The notes under the pieces are model-generated. The model saw only the letters and a list, made by a program, of their open reading frames with translations. It did no database searches and had not been told where the DNA came from. Both the position numbers and the translations under genes were made by a program. Positions 1 through 8,069 of a stretch of DNA of 64,000 nt are shown piece after piece. The DNA comes from Yoonia sp. (GTDB taxonomy: Bacteria; Pseudomonadota; Alphaproteobacteria; Rhodobacterales; Rhodobacteraceae): contig NZ_JAFMHJ010000013.1 in the NCBI RefSeq assembly GCF_017854565.1, positions 16,215 to 80,214 of the forward strand, written 5' to 3'. Position 1 is the first letter of the stretch. Each line of letters begins with the position of its first letter.

Positions 1-251
1 GTCCCGTGGCGGATCACCGACAATACATGATTCATTTTAACGCCCCCATCTCTTGCACGATCATATTGGCAGATGGTGGGTGCAAATGCTGTCAGGGCGA
101 CCACTTAGTTCCCTACGTATCGCACGCAACCGGCATCGGTATTACGCAGTCAATTTGCGCAAAATAAACGTTTATCGCGCTGATATTGCTTGAAAATGCG
201 AAAGGGGCCCAAAATTTGGACCCCGATCAAACCCTTGCGGCATCTGTGTCT
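1..251. other. left edge, no gene recognised
   Basis: No coding region is supported here. The stretch is AT-richer than the coding DNA around it. An imperfect hairpin at 204-224 (GGGG/CCCC arms with an inner CCAAA/TTTGG arm) lies just beyond the stop codon of the minus-strand membrane protein and could act as its terminator, although no strong T-run follows it on that strand. Confidence 0.4.
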
Positions 252-803
252 TCAGCGATGGTTGGGCGTATTGCGATACAGGTTCGCCTGCGACAAGCTG
301 CTCAACTGGGACACCGCACGTTGCGCCCCGCCGCGGCCCGCGCCCCATGACCGCTCATTCGTCCGCATCACCAGCAGGAAATGCGCGCACATCGTGACAG
401 CGACCCAGGCGACAGCCAACCATGGCTTTGCCGCGAATGTGACCGCCAGTAGAAACGGCGCAAAAATGGTCCCCTGCAATGGTGAAATCAATGTGCCTGC
501 GATCATGGCTGCGGCAACGGTGATGATCGCCGTTCCGACCAGTGCCCGCAGCACGCCGATCACGCCCTGCTGCCCCATCCAGCTGCGCGCGAGATACAGT
601 GCGATCCCTGCGCTGACGCCCCCGGCAATCACGGCCCAATTATCATAAAGCGTTGGCTCCGGCGGGATTGCATTGGCGCCATCAAGGCCCGACATGACCA
701 GGATTGTGATCCCGGCAGACATCGCCACGACGAACGCATATGCCATTGCAAGGCCACGTTCACCGCGTGTCAAATGAATAGTTGCCATAAACTGCGCGAA
801 CAT
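252..803 (-). CDS. hypothetical multi-pass membrane protein
   Basis: I do not recognise this family. The 183-residue product is dominated by four to five hydrophobic segments separated by short loops, so it is an inner-membrane protein. The C-terminal ~35 residues are polar and rich in Arg, Ser and Asn, and probably cytoplasmic. A GTG start at 839 would add 12 residues, but the ATG at 803 is preceded by GGGAG at 8 bases and is preferred. It is transcribed in the same direction as msrB but 350 bp away, so it probably has its own promoter; a 7-bp palindrome at 865-884 lies upstream. No catalytic or transport motif is visible. Confidence 0.6.
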   Translation of the reverse strand: MFAQFMATIHLTRGERGLAMAYAFVVAMSAGITILVMSGLDGANAIPPEPTLYDNWAVIAGGVSAGIALYLARSWMGQQGVIGVLRALVGTAIITVAAAMIAGTLISPLQGTIFAPFLLAVTFAAKPWLAVAWVAVTMCAHFLLVMRTNERSWGAGRGGAQRAVSQLSSLSQANLYRNTPNHR

Positions 804-864
804 TGCGCTTACTCCCAAACTATAAAATAGCACAATCACGTAATTTCATATCGACTGTTCTCAT

Positions 865-884
865 TATGTGCAAAATGGCACATA
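865..884. promoter_or_regulatory. palindrome upstream of membrane protein gene
   Basis: Perfect 7-base arms TATGTGC and GCACATA are separated by 6 bases, in AT-rich DNA about 60 bp upstream of the chosen start codon at 803. Position and symmetry suit an operator for a dimeric regulator. The cognate regulator is unknown. Confidence 0.35.
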
Positions 885-1079
885 TCAACGCCTTATGAAC
901 GCCTCTTTAATGCCATATTCGGCAAAATATCGCAAGGCGAAACGGCTAAAATTCGCCACAAGACTCATAATATACTGATTTTAATTGATATTTTATAAAT
1001 GAGCCGAGACACGTACGCTGCGCTGCGGCGTGCAGGCGCGACAGGAAGTGTTAACAGTTCGTTCATATTGCGTTAATCG

Positions 1080-1098
1080 TTTCCACATCGCGTGGAAA
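1080..1098. terminator. hairpin downstream of msrB
   Basis: Perfect 7-base arms TTTCCAC and GTGGAAA enclose a 5-base loop, about 53 bp past the msrB stop codon on the minus strand. No U-run follows, so it may stabilise the mRNA 3' end or be an operator rather than an intrinsic terminator. Confidence 0.3.
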
Positions 1099-1150
1099 AT
1101 ATGGCGTGTCGCCGCGCCATATGTCCAATTGTTGCATAATCCCCGAATCT

Positions 1151-1609
1151 CTAGGCCCGAAACACAAGGCTGGCACCGTTCAGACAATGCCGCTTACCCG
1201 TCGGCGCGGGCCCGTCATCAAAGATGTGGCCCAGATGGCTGCCACAGCGGCGGCAATGCACCTCGGTCCGTACCGAAAACAGCCTGCGATCAGCCTTCGT
1301 TGCGACAGCCCCCGGCAGGCTTTCGAAAAAGCTCGGCCAGCCCGTGCCGCTGTCATATTTCGCCGCGGACCCATAAAGCGGCAGGTCACAGCCCCGGCAA
1401 TGATACGTCCCCTCGGCATAGTTCCGATCAAGCGGCGAAGACCCCGACCGCTCGGTCGCTTCTTCCCGCATGACCTGATATTGCAGATCGGTCAGCATGG
1501 CGCGCCACTCTGCCTCGGTCCGGGTCACTTCGAATGTCTCGGCCGCCTGCGCGATCCCGGACATCGCAACGCCTGTCAGGGCGATCACCATAAAATTCCG
1601 ACGGTTCAT
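1151..1609 (-). CDS. msrB: peptide-methionine (R)-S-oxide reductase, Tat-exported
   Basis: MsrB reduces the R-epimer of methionine sulfoxide in oxidised proteins. The 152-residue product starts with a twin-arginine type leader (MNRRNF, then a hydrophobic stretch to about residue 22, ending AQA), so it probably works in the periplasm. The MsrB fold follows: zinc-binding pairs Cys71/Cys74 and Cys119/Cys122, the WPSF motif at 91-94, GHIFDDGP at 127-134, and the catalytic Cys142 in RHCLN. Length fits a secreted single-domain MsrB. It lies next to the fasciclin gene and the ECF sigma/anti-sigma pair on the same strand, which suggests a role in envelope oxidative stress. A plain cytoplasmic MsrB would lack the leader. 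Confidence 0.93.
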   Translation of the reverse strand: MNRRNFMVIALTGVAMSGIAQAAETFEVTRTEAEWRAMLTDLQYQVMREEATERSGSSPLDRNYAEGTYHCRGCDLPLYGSAAKYDSGTGWPSFFESLPGAVATKADRRLFSVRTEVHCRRCGSHLGHIFDDGPAPTGKRHCLNGASLVFRA

Positions 1610-1738
1610 AATGATGTCCTTTCGTTATTGCTGAAAAGTATAGTGCATCGCCCTGTGACAGGCGATGCACGTCCATGCGAGCGGGTGCAGGCGCACGCAA
1701 ACTGGGAAACAAACGGTCGCCACCCACCCACATGAAAC

Positions 1739-2305
1739 CTAGGACTTGGTTGCGGGCAGCATGACCGTGTCGATCACGTGGATCACGCCGTTGGACTGCA
1801 TCACGTCGGCGACTGTCACCGTGGCAACCTGCCCCTGCTCGTCTTCCAGCATGATCACGCCGTTGTCATACGTCGCCTGCAATGTGCAGCCACCCAGCGT
1901 TGGCACCGGATGCTTGCCGTTATCATCCGCGATCATCCCCTGAATGGCTTGGGACAGCGCATTTGTCCCCACCACGTGGCAGGTCAGCACCTGCACCAGA
2001 CGGTCCTTGTTTTCTGGCAGCAACAGTTTCTCGACCGACCCTGCGGGCAGTTTGGCAAATGCGTCATCGGTTGGCGCAAACACTGTGAACGGGCCATCGC
2101 CGGCCAATGTGTCGGCCAGGCCAGCCGCGACCACGGCGGCGACCAATGTCGTATGGATTGGGCTGTTGGATGCGTTTTCAACAATGTTCATGCTCGCCAG
2201 CATCTCGGCGCCACCGACCGTCGGGTTGGTCATGTGACCTGCGGCAAAAGCTGTCGAAGCCATTGCGATTGCAGTTGTGGCCGCCAGAATAAGTTTATGT
2301 GTCAT
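1739..2305 (-). CDS. secreted fasciclin (FAS1) domain protein
   Basis: FAS1 domains are extracellular adhesion or ligand-binding modules. This 188-residue protein has a Sec signal peptide (about residues 1-22, ending AFA) and one FAS1 domain (about 44-186) with the usual H1 (FTVFAPTDDAF, 73-83) and H2 (NGVIHVIDTVMLP, 172-184) motifs. Two cysteines (about 109 and 140) could form a periplasmic disulfide. The ATG at 2305 is chosen over longer in-frame starts because GGAGA lies 6 bases upstream and a signal peptide follows directly. It sits just downstream of the anti-sigma/sigma pair. In Mycobacterium tuberculosis the SigK/RskA system controls FAS1 proteins MPT70/MPT83; similar control here is inferred from the neighbourhood only. 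Confidence 0.9.
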   Translation of the reverse strand: MTHKLILAATTAIAMASTAFAAGHMTNPTVGGAEMLASMNIVENASNSPIHTTLVAAVVAAGLADTLAGDGPFTVFAPTDDAFAKLPAGSVEKLLLPENKDRLVQVLTCHVVGTNALSQAIQGMIADDNGKHPVPTLGGCTLQATYDNGVIMLEDEQGQVATVTVADVMQSNGVIHVIDTVMLPATKS

Positions 2306-2402
2306 GTTGTATCTCCGGTTCATGGTGGGGCGTTTTGCCCGACCGATGCCCAAGGCACGGCAGTCCGATACAAACAGTTTCAGCGAAAAGTCATATTTTC
2401 GA

Positions 2403-3107
2403 TCACAGACGCGTGACCGACCCAACGGCCAACACATCACCCGTCGGCAACCCGGTAGGCGAGCCACCCAGCGGCTCATCACTGATCGCCAAGACACCCT
2501 CGGCCATCGCCATGACCAGCGCATCACCCACCGCAAGCGTCACATTGGTCTGGTCCGGCAACACGCCCAACGACACAGGTGCCGCGTCGCCCGCAATCAG
2601 CCACAGCTGCAACGTGCGCCCCGGACGGGCCCCGCCTTCGGTCCGGCTGATCAACAGCTGCCGGGTCTCGACATCGAAACTGGCCAGAACAATCAGACTG
2701 TTATCTTCAGCGGCAATTTCAGCCCGGTAATCCGGCACCACCGTCGGCGCCACATCCGGTTGCAGCGTCACCCACAAGACCGTCAGCGCCATGATCGTCA
2801 TCGCAAAGGCCAAAGGCCGCGATCCCAACCGCTCCAGAATGGTCCGCGGCTTGCGCTGCGCCCCGAACAAGGCGGCGTTGATGCGGTCCTCGACCCCCTT
2901 GGGCGGCGCCACGGGGGCAATATCATCCGTCAATGATGCCAACGTGGTCGCCCAGAACGCATAAGCCTCGCGGGCCGCCGGATCCGTGACCATCTGCGCC
3001 TCAAATGCGCTGGCGGCGTCAGGGGTCAGCAAGCCAAGCGCGTATTCCGCAGCCTGCTCCATCCCTGCGCTGTCGTCTCCTGCGCTTTTGTTGACATCAT
3101 CGGTCAT
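2403..3107 (-). CDS. RskA-type anti-sigma factor
   Basis: This 234-residue protein has a short N-terminal cytoplasmic domain (about 1-90) containing the helix typical of anti-sigma factors (EYALGLL near 21-27). One transmembrane helix follows at about 97-116, then a periplasmic RskA-like beta domain (QLWLIAGDAAPVSLGVLP and following). No zinc-binding HxxxCxxC motif is seen, so it is RskA-like rather than ChrR/ZAS-like. The ATG at 3107 shares ATGA with the stop codon of the upstream sigma gene, which fixes the start and implies translational coupling. It should sequester the partner sigma factor at the membrane until an envelope signal triggers release, as in SigK/RskA systems. Confidence 0.88.
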   Translation of the reverse strand: MTDDVNKSAGDDSAGMEQAAEYALGLLTPDAASAFEAQMVTDPAAREAYAFWATTLASLTDDIAPVAPPKGVEDRINAALFGAQRKPRTILERLGSRPLAFAMTIMALTVLWVTLQPDVAPTVVPDYRAEIAAEDNSLIVLASFDVETRQLLISRTEGGARPGRTLQLWLIAGDAAPVSLGVLPDQTNVTLAVGDALVMAMAEGVLAISDEPLGGSPTGLPTGDVLAVGSVTRL

Positions 3108-3649
3108 CGTGACAAACACTCTTTCAATTTCATCAGACTGCGGCGCAGCCATGTGCGGATCGTATTCAGCGGTTGGTCATAGCGATCGGCCAACTCTTGA
3201 TAGGTTTCGCCCTCCAGATAGGCGCGGCGCACCGCATCTGCCCGATCGGGCGACAGTTCATTCATACAGGCCACAATCTGGCCCCGGTCCGACGCCGCCA
3301 GCGTCAATGCCTCTGGCCCGGGCCGTGTATCGGCCAACGCCTCGGCTTCATCCATCGAGCCGCCCCCGGCCTTGCGGCGGGCACGTAACCGGTCAATCGA
3401 CAGATTCCGCGCTATGGTAATCAACCAGGTCATCGGGCTCAGCCCATTCACCTGATAGCGGCTGGCATTATGCCATATCTTCACGAAAACCTCTTGCAGG
3501 GCGTCCTCGGCCTCTGCCTGTTCCCCTAAGACACGCAGGCATACACCAAAAAGTTTCGCCGACGTCGCACGATAAAGCGCGGCAAAGGCATCTCTGTCAC
3601 CAAGTGCCATGCGGGCAATATAATCTTCGATGTCATTCAGTTCTGTCAT
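3104..3649 (-). CDS. ECF sigma factor (SigK-like)
   Basis: The 181-residue product has the two-domain ECF sigma-70 layout. Region 2 spans about 20-92, with the DALQEVF segment at 49-55 and SPMTWLITIARN at 71-82. Region 4 spans about 127-176, with the helix-turn-helix YQELADRYDQPLNTIRTWLRR. A frame open further upstream adds about 60 cysteine-rich residues of non-sigma sequence, so the ATG at 3649 is taken as the start. The gene overlaps the anti-sigma gene by ATGA, the standard arrangement for a co-regulated pair. Likely targets are its own operon and the downstream fasciclin and msrB genes; this is inference. It is transcribed divergently from cobS. Confidence 0.93.
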   Translation of the reverse strand: MTELNDIEDYIARMALGDRDAFAALYRATSAKLFGVCLRVLGEQAEAEDALQEVFVKIWHNASRYQVNGLSPMTWLITIARNLSIDRLRARRKAGGGSMDEAEALADTRPGPEALTLAASDRGQIVACMNELSPDRADAVRRAYLEGETYQELADRYDQPLNTIRTWLRRSLMKLKECLSR

Positions 3650-3801
3650 GGTGCCACAGGTTTGACAGATCAGCGCCGAAAGACAAGCACGCGCAAACCC
3701 CCGCCGCACAAAACCGATTGCATGCCTTCCCCTTGCAGTGCTGCACGTTATGCTGCATTTCCAAAGGCACACCGATGTGACATTGATAAAAGGCAACCGA
3801 T

Positions 3802-4788
3802 ATGGCCGACGGCGCGATTGATATGCAGGCAAAACCCACCGAGGATATCTCCGTACGCGAGGTGTTCGGCATCGACAGCAATATGAAGATCAAGGGCTTT
3901 GCCGAACGATCCGAGCGGGTCCCGGAGATCGACCCCACCTATAAATTCGATCCCGACACGACATTGGCGATCCTTGCGGGCTTTGGCTACAACCGCCGCG
4001 TCATGATCCAAGGTTACCACGGCACGGGCAAATCGACGCATATCGAACAGGTCGCGGCGCGGCTGAACTGGCCCTGCGTGCGGGTGAACCTTGACAGCCA
4101 TATCTCCCGGATCGACCTGATCGGCAAAGACGCGATCAAACTGCGCGACGGCGTGCAGGTGACCGAATTCCACGAAGGCATCCTGCCATGGGCGCTGCGC
4201 AATCCCGTGGCGATCGTGTTCGATGAATATGATGCAGGCCGCGCCGACGTGATGTTCGTCATTCAGCGCGTCCTCGAGGCAGACGGCAAGCTGACCCTGA
4301 TGGATCAAAACGAAATCATCACGCCCAATCCCTACTTCCGCCTGTTCGCCACCGCCAACACGGTCGGTCTGGGCGACACCACCGGCCTCTACCACGGCAC
4401 CCAGCAGATCAATCAGGCCCAGATGGACCGCTGGTCGCTCGTCGCCACGCTGAATTACCTGTCCCACGACGCCGAATCGGCCATCGTGCTGTCCAAGGCG
4501 CCGACCTACAATACCGACAAGGGCCGCAAGATCATCAGCCAGATGGTCACCGTGGCCGACCTGACGCGCACCGCCTTCATGAACGGTGACCTGTCGACCG
4601 TGATGTCACCCCGCACCGTTATCGCATGGGCCGAAAACGCGCGCATCTTTCAGGATGTGGGCTATGCCTTCCGCCTGTCGTTCCTGAACAAATGCGACGA
4701 ACTGGAGCGCCAGACAGTCGCCGAATTCTACCAGCGCTGCTTTGACGAAGAACTCCCCGAAAGTGCGGCAAGCCTCAGCTTGGGCTAA
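3802..4788 (+). CDS. cobS: aerobic cobaltochelatase subunit CobS
   Basis: CobS is the AAA+ ATPase subunit of the CobN-CobS-CobT complex that inserts cobalt into hydrogenobyrinic acid a,c-diamide in the aerobic vitamin B12 pathway. The 328-residue product has the CobS N-terminal segment (ISVREVFGI near 16-24), Walker [10 protein letters not shown] at 71-79, Walker B VAIVFDE at 136-142, and a sensor region around FATANTVG. Length matches the family. The start has AAAGGC upstream. Its partner cobT lies 1.3 kb downstream on the same strand, separated by an inverted flavin reductase gene. cobN is not in the window. No cobalamin riboswitch was recognised upstream. Confidence 0.97.
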   Translation: MADGAIDMQAKPTEDISVREVFGIDSNMKIKGFAERSERVPEIDPTYKFDPDTTLAILAGFGYNRRVMIQGYHGTGKSTHIEQVAARLNWPCVRVNLDSHISRIDLIGKDAIKLRDGVQVTEFHEGILPWALRNPVAIVFDEYDAGRADVMFVIQRVLEADGKLTLMDQNEIITPNPYFRLFATANTVGLGDTTGLYHGTQQINQAQMDRWSLVATLNYLSHDAESAIVLSKAPTYNTDKGRKIISQMVTVADLTRTAFMNGDLSTVMSPRTVIAWAENARIFQDVGYAFRLSFLNKCDELERQTVAEFYQRCFDEELPESAASLSLG

Positions 4789-4789
4789 T

Positions 4790-4813
4790 GTAGGGCGGGG
4801 TTTACCCCGCCTT
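4790..4813. repeat. palindromic repeat, GTAGGG family, copy 1
   Basis: This copy begins two bases after the cobS stop codon. GGCGGGGT and ACCCCGCC form a perfect 8-bp stem with a 2-base loop (4794-4811), preceded by GTAG. Similar GTAGGG/GTAAGG palindromes lie at 58621-58646, 60162-60186 and, less exactly, 59990-60011 and 61861-61880, all at gene 3' ends. The GTAGGGTGGGTT...AACCCACC type of palindrome is widespread in bacteria as a REP-like element. Confidence 0.6.
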
Positions 4814-4896
4814 CCCCGCCACCCCGAAACAGACACTTTCCAAAACGCCTTATTGTCCGGCAATATATTTACCCTCATGCTGTAAATATGTGCTGT

Positions 4897-5283
4897 ATGA
4901 AAACACGCCTCTTGCTTGCGACATTTTGCCTGACCCTCGCCAGTCCATGCGCGCAGGCACAATCGCTGCGCGCTGACGACCAACTGCGCACCTTCGCCAC
5001 CTGCGCCGGGCGCCTGTCTGCGGTGATGGAATATCAATGGATGTTTGACGGCCCCGCCTCTGATCACACCAAGGCGCAGCGCGCCGCAGTGCTTGATCTG
5101 ATCGCGGCCATCGTGCCCCCGGACCAAACCCGCGCCGTGCTGCATTGGCGCATCGCCGCCAAGGCAGCGCAATCGGCGCTGCTTCGCCGGGCGACGTTTA
5201 ATGATGATCCCGCAGATGCCGATTGGGCGCGCCGGACGTCGGCGCGGATGACCCGCGCGTGCGCGTCCCTGCTGCTGGGTTAA
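4897..5283 (+). CDS. hypothetical secreted small protein
   Basis: I do not recognise a family. The 128-residue product begins with a clear Sec signal peptide (positively charged MKTR, hydrophobic core, cleavage after AQA at about residue 21). A predominantly helical, alanine-rich mature part follows, with two cysteines (in FATCAGR and TRACASL) that could pair in the periplasm. A start three codons upstream (MCCMKTR) is possible but less like a signal peptide. The gene lies between cobS and the inverted flavin reductase gene, and nothing in it suggests a B12 role. Base composition resembles its neighbours. Confidence 0.6.
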   Translation: MKTRLLLATFCLTLASPCAQAQSLRADDQLRTFATCAGRLSAVMEYQWMFDGPASDHTKAQRAAVLDLIAAIVPPDQTRAVLHWRIAAKAAQSALLRRATFNDDPADADWARRTSARMTRACASLLLG

Positions 5284-5293
5284 CCGCCCCGGC

Positions 5294-5323
5294 GTACATG
5301 CGCGGTATGTACGGGTTATGTAC
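5294..5323. repeat. three GTACAT/ATGTAC half-sites
   Basis: GTACAT at 5294-5299 is followed by ATGTAC at 5307-5312 and again at 5318-5323, the last two spaced by 11 bp, one helical turn. The first pair forms a palindrome with a 7-base spacer. The cluster lies just after the stop codon of the secreted protein gene and could be a protein-binding array or mRNA structure. Confidence 0.35.
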
Positions 5324-5342
5324 GCGATATTTATACGAAAAA

Positions 5343-5372
5343 ATGTGGGGCTGGGGTATCCCCGCCCCACAT
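5343..5372 (-). terminator. intrinsic terminator of flavin reductase gene
   Basis: ATGTGGGGC (5343-5351) pairs perfectly with GCCCCACAT (5364-5372), and an inner GGGG/CCCC pair extends the stem. On the minus strand the hairpin is followed by a run of seven Ts, the signature of a factor-independent terminator. It sits 10 bp past the stop codon of the minus-strand flavin reductase gene. Confidence 0.8.
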
Positions 5373-5381
5373 CGTCACTGG

Positions 5382-5966
5382 TTAACTGCGGGCCGCTTTC
5401 GTGGCATTGGCCCACCACACAAGATCGTCAAACGTACTGGTCGCTGACGCTGCCAGATGTTCTTCGATCGTCTCGATTTCGGCATTGGCACCCAGCGGGT
5501 GTACCGCGAAAAAGTCACTGCCGCCGATATGAACCGCGCTGCGGGTCGGGACCATCTGCAACTCGACCGCGATGTTGCGCAGGTGCTCCAACGCCCGGGT
5601 GCCGCCGACCGACCCATAGGCAATCGCCGCCATCGGCTTGCGGTTCCATTCGGTATAGGCCTGATCCAGCGCGTTTTTCAGCGCCCCCGTGATCGACCGA
5701 TTATATTCAGCGACAACAAAGATATAGCCGTCGAACTCCGCAATTTTTTCTTGCCATTTCACCGCGCGTTCGTCGCTGGAGGGCACCCATGCATTGCTGG
5801 CCGCTTCGTCAAACAGCGGCAGATCAAAGTCGCGCAGATCAACCAGTTCGACATCCATGTCGTCACGGGCTTGTGCCTGTTTGAGCATCCACGCCGCAGG
5901 TTTATCGGCAAAACGGGTTGCACGGGTCGATCCGATGATCAGGGCAATTTTTGGTTTATTTGTCAT
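5382..5966 (-). CDS. NADPH-dependent FMN reductase family protein
   Basis: The 194-residue product has a flavodoxin-like fold. The FMN phosphate-binding loop is at the N-terminus (IGSTRATR, about 11-18), an [19 protein letters not shown] segment lies near 85-105, and the glycine loop [10 protein letters not shown] follows. Members of this family reduce FMN, quinones or azo compounds with NAD(P)H. The start at 5966 is supported by GGAGC upstream; longer frames add unrelated residues. The gene is inverted between cobS and cobT and has its own terminator. FMN chemistry recurs in B12 synthesis (cob(II)yrinate reduction, BluB), so a link is possible, but context is the only support. Confidence 0.88.
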   Translation of the reverse strand: MTNKPKIALIIGSTRATRFADKPAAWMLKQAQARDDMDVELVDLRDFDLPLFDEAASNAWVPSSDERAVKWQEKIAEFDGYIFVVAEYNRSITGALKNALDQAYTEWNRKPMAAIAYGSVGGTRALEHLRNIAVELQMVPTRSAVHIGGSDFFAVHPLGANAEIETIEEHLAASATSTFDDLVWWANATKAARS

Positions 5967-6107
5967 TGTTGGCTCCATAAAAACGGTGACATCTCTGCGT
6001 TCTATTTCGCGGATCGTCCGCTGCGGCACAATCCACACCAAAGCGCAGCCCCTGTGCAGGAAAGAAGAAACGCGCCCCCTCTTGCCCCGGCACCGATCCG
6101 GTGCTTT

Positions 6108-7994
6108 ATGAATTACATGAGCAAACCAAGCGACAACCCCGCCGACCTATTCAAAAAGGCACTCGCCGAGGCCACCAAGGTCATGGCGAACGATCCGGAA
6201 CTGGCCGTGACCTTTTCCGTCGATCCCGCCGGGCAAACAGCCGATACAATCCGCCTGCCGCAGGTCAGCCGCCGGATGACACGCGAAGAGGTGTTGCTGG
6301 CACGCGGCACCGCCGATGCCTTTGCGCTGCGACACAAATTCCACGACCCCAAAGTCGCTGCCCGCTACATGCCCCAGGGTCAGATGGCACGCGACCTTTA
6401 CGATGCGATGGAAACCGCCCGAATAGAGGCCGTGGGCGCGCAATACATGCCCGGCACTGCGGGCAATATCGACGCCAAGATCGCATCAGAGGCGCAGCGC
6501 AAAGGCTATGATCAGATCACCCAAGCCGCCGACGCGCCGCTCTCTGTCGCTGCGGGCTATCTAATCCGCCACCTCGCCACCGGACGTGACCTGCCCAAGG
6601 GCGCTGACAACGTCATGGAGTTGTGGCGCGGTTTCATCGAAGAACAATGCGGTGGCACGCTCGAAAACCTTGCAGATACGCTGTCCGATCAAAAGGATTT
6701 TGCCAAGTTCGCCCGCCAGCTGATCAGCGATCTGGGCTACGGTGACCAGTTGGGCGATGATCCCGACAACCTTGACGACGACCAGGACGACGAAGCCGAA
6801 GACGGCAGCGAGGATGATCAGGAACCTGATAGCAGCGGTGACGATGACAGCGAAGGTGAAGATGCCGAAGCATCCCCCGAGCAGTCCCAAGAGGACCAGC
6901 AAGACGCGTCTGGGGCGCAGGTCAGCATGGACGACCAAGCCGACGCCGAAATGGGCGAAGAGACCGAAATGCCCGAAGGCGAGGCACCGCCAGAGCCGCC
7001 AGCCCCGCAGCCGGTATCGGACGCGGACCCCGATTATAAAGTCTACACCACCGAATTTGATGAAGAAATCCGGGCCGAAGATCTGGCCGAACCGGTCGAA
7101 CTGGAGCGTTTGCGCGCTTATCTCGACCAACAGCTCGAGCCGCTCAAAGGTGCGGTGAGCCGACTGGCAAACAAACTGCAGCGCAGGTTGCAGGCGCAAC
7201 AGAACCGATCGTGGGAGTTTGACCGCGAGGAAGGTATCCTGGATGCGGGACGTCTGGCCCGTGTGGTGGCCAGCCCCACAACACCGCTGTCGTTCAAGGT
7301 CGAAAAGGACACCGAATTTCGCGATACGATCGTGACGTTGCTGCTGGACAACTCTGGCTCCATGCGCGGGCGCCCGATTTCGATCGCTGCAATCTGTGCC
7401 GATGTGATGGCGCGGACGCTGGAGCGTTGCGATGTGAAGGTCGAGATTTTGGGCTTTACCACGAAGGCCTGGAAAGGCGGGCAGTCGCGCGAAAAATGGC
7501 TGGGCGAGGGCCGCCCCGCGACGCCCGGACGCCTGAATGATCTACGTCATATCATCTATAAATCTGCCGATGCGCCCTGGCGCCGTGCGCGACCCAATCT
7601 GGGCTTGATGATGAAAGAGGGCCTGCTGAAAGAAAACATCGACGGTGAGGCGCTTGAATGGGCATATCGCCGGATGGTCAACCGGCCAGAGCAACGCAGG
7701 GTGCTGATGGTGATTTCCGACGGCGCCCCTGTGGACGATTCAACCTTGTCGGTCAATCCTGCCAATTATCTGGAAAAGCACTTGCGCGATGTGATTGCCA
7801 TGGTCGAAAAACGCAAAGCAGTCGAGCTGGTGGCGATCGGGATCGGCCATGACGTGACCCGCTATTACGAGCGGGCAGTGACCATTACCGACGTCGAGCA
7901 GTTGGCGGGGGCAATGACCGAGCAATTGGCAAGCCTGTTTGATACCGACCCGCGCAAGCGCGCCCGTGTTCTGGGGATGCGAAAGGTCAGATAG
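6108..7994 (+). CDS. cobT: aerobic cobaltochelatase subunit CobT
   Basis: CobT pairs with CobS to form the AAA+/VWA chaperone that drives CobN-catalysed cobalt insertion. The 628-residue product has the helical CobT N-terminal domain, a very acidic linker (about 215-305, dominated by Asp, Glu, Gln and Pro), and a C-terminal von Willebrand A domain. The MIDAS motif DNSGSMRG is near residue 414 and a second VWA strand is in [13 protein letters not shown] codons at 6108 and 6117 are both possible. The frame is open far upstream, but that part is antisense to the flavin reductase and not CobT-like. Length is normal for the family. Confidence 0.96.
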   Translation: MNYMSKPSDNPADLFKKALAEATKVMANDPELAVTFSVDPAGQTADTIRLPQVSRRMTREEVLLARGTADAFALRHKFHDPKVAARYMPQGQMARDLYDAMETARIEAVGAQYMPGTAGNIDAKIASEAQRKGYDQITQAADAPLSVAAGYLIRHLATGRDLPKGADNVMELWRGFIEEQCGGTLENLADTLSDQKDFAKFARQLISDLGYGDQLGDDPDNLDDDQDDEAEDGSEDDQEPDSSGDDDSEGEDAEASPEQSQEDQQDASGAQVSMDDQADAEMGEETEMPEGEAPPEPPAPQPVSDADPDYKVYTTEFDEEIRAEDLAEPVELERLRAYLDQQLEPLKGAVSRLANKLQRRLQAQQNRSWEFDREEGILDAGRLARVVASPTTPLSFKVEKDTEFRDTIVTLLLDNSGSMRGRPISIAAICADVMARTLERCDVKVEILGFTTKAWKGGQSREKWLGEGRPATPGRLNDLRHIIYKSADAPWRRARPNLGLMMKEGLLKENIDGEALEWAYRRMVNRPEQRRVLMVISDGAPVDDSTLSVNPANYLEKHLRDVIAMVEKRKAVELVAIGIGHDVTRYYERAVTITDVEQLAGAMTEQLASLFDTDPRKRARVLGMRKVR

Positions 7995-7997
7995 GGG

Positions 7998-8044
7998 ACG
8001 ATTTTTCCAGAAAAATCGTGGCCTCCGGCGGGAGTATTTTTCGG
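7998..8044 (+). repeat. hairpin plus CCTCCGGCGGG repeat, copy 1
   Basis: Four bases after the cobT stop codon, ACGATTTTTC and GAAAAATCGT form a perfect 10-bp stem with a 2-base loop (7998-8019). The conserved-looking tail GGCCTCCGGCGGGAGTATTT comes next. A second copy with the same layout lies at 27191-27231 on the other strand. Probably a dispersed intergenic element acting at mRNA 3' ends. Confidence 0.65.
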
Positions 8045-8069
8045 ACATAAGAAAAGGAACCTATCGCAT

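Larger units (their letters stand above)
840..1150. other. AT-rich intergenic region with two perfect dyads
   Basis: This 311-bp gap separates msrB from the membrane protein gene. No gene is supported. It holds two perfect inverted repeats, listed separately: TATGTGC/GCACATA at 865-884, close to the start of the membrane protein gene, and TTTCCAC/GTGGAAA at 1080-1098, just beyond the msrB stop codon. Confidence 0.5.

Noticed and set aside
3650..3801. Cobalamin riboswitch upstream of cobS
   Set aside because: No B12-box-like GCCACTG element was seen here or in front of cobT.
5457..6107. N-terminal extension of cobT
   Set aside because: The frame is open, but this part is antisense to the flavin reductase gene and unlike CobT; the normal family length begins at 6108.
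6561..7199. Open frame antisense to the acidic linker of cobT
   Set aside because: Its hydrophobic Val/Phe-rich product simply mirrors the Asp/Glu codons of the CobT linker.
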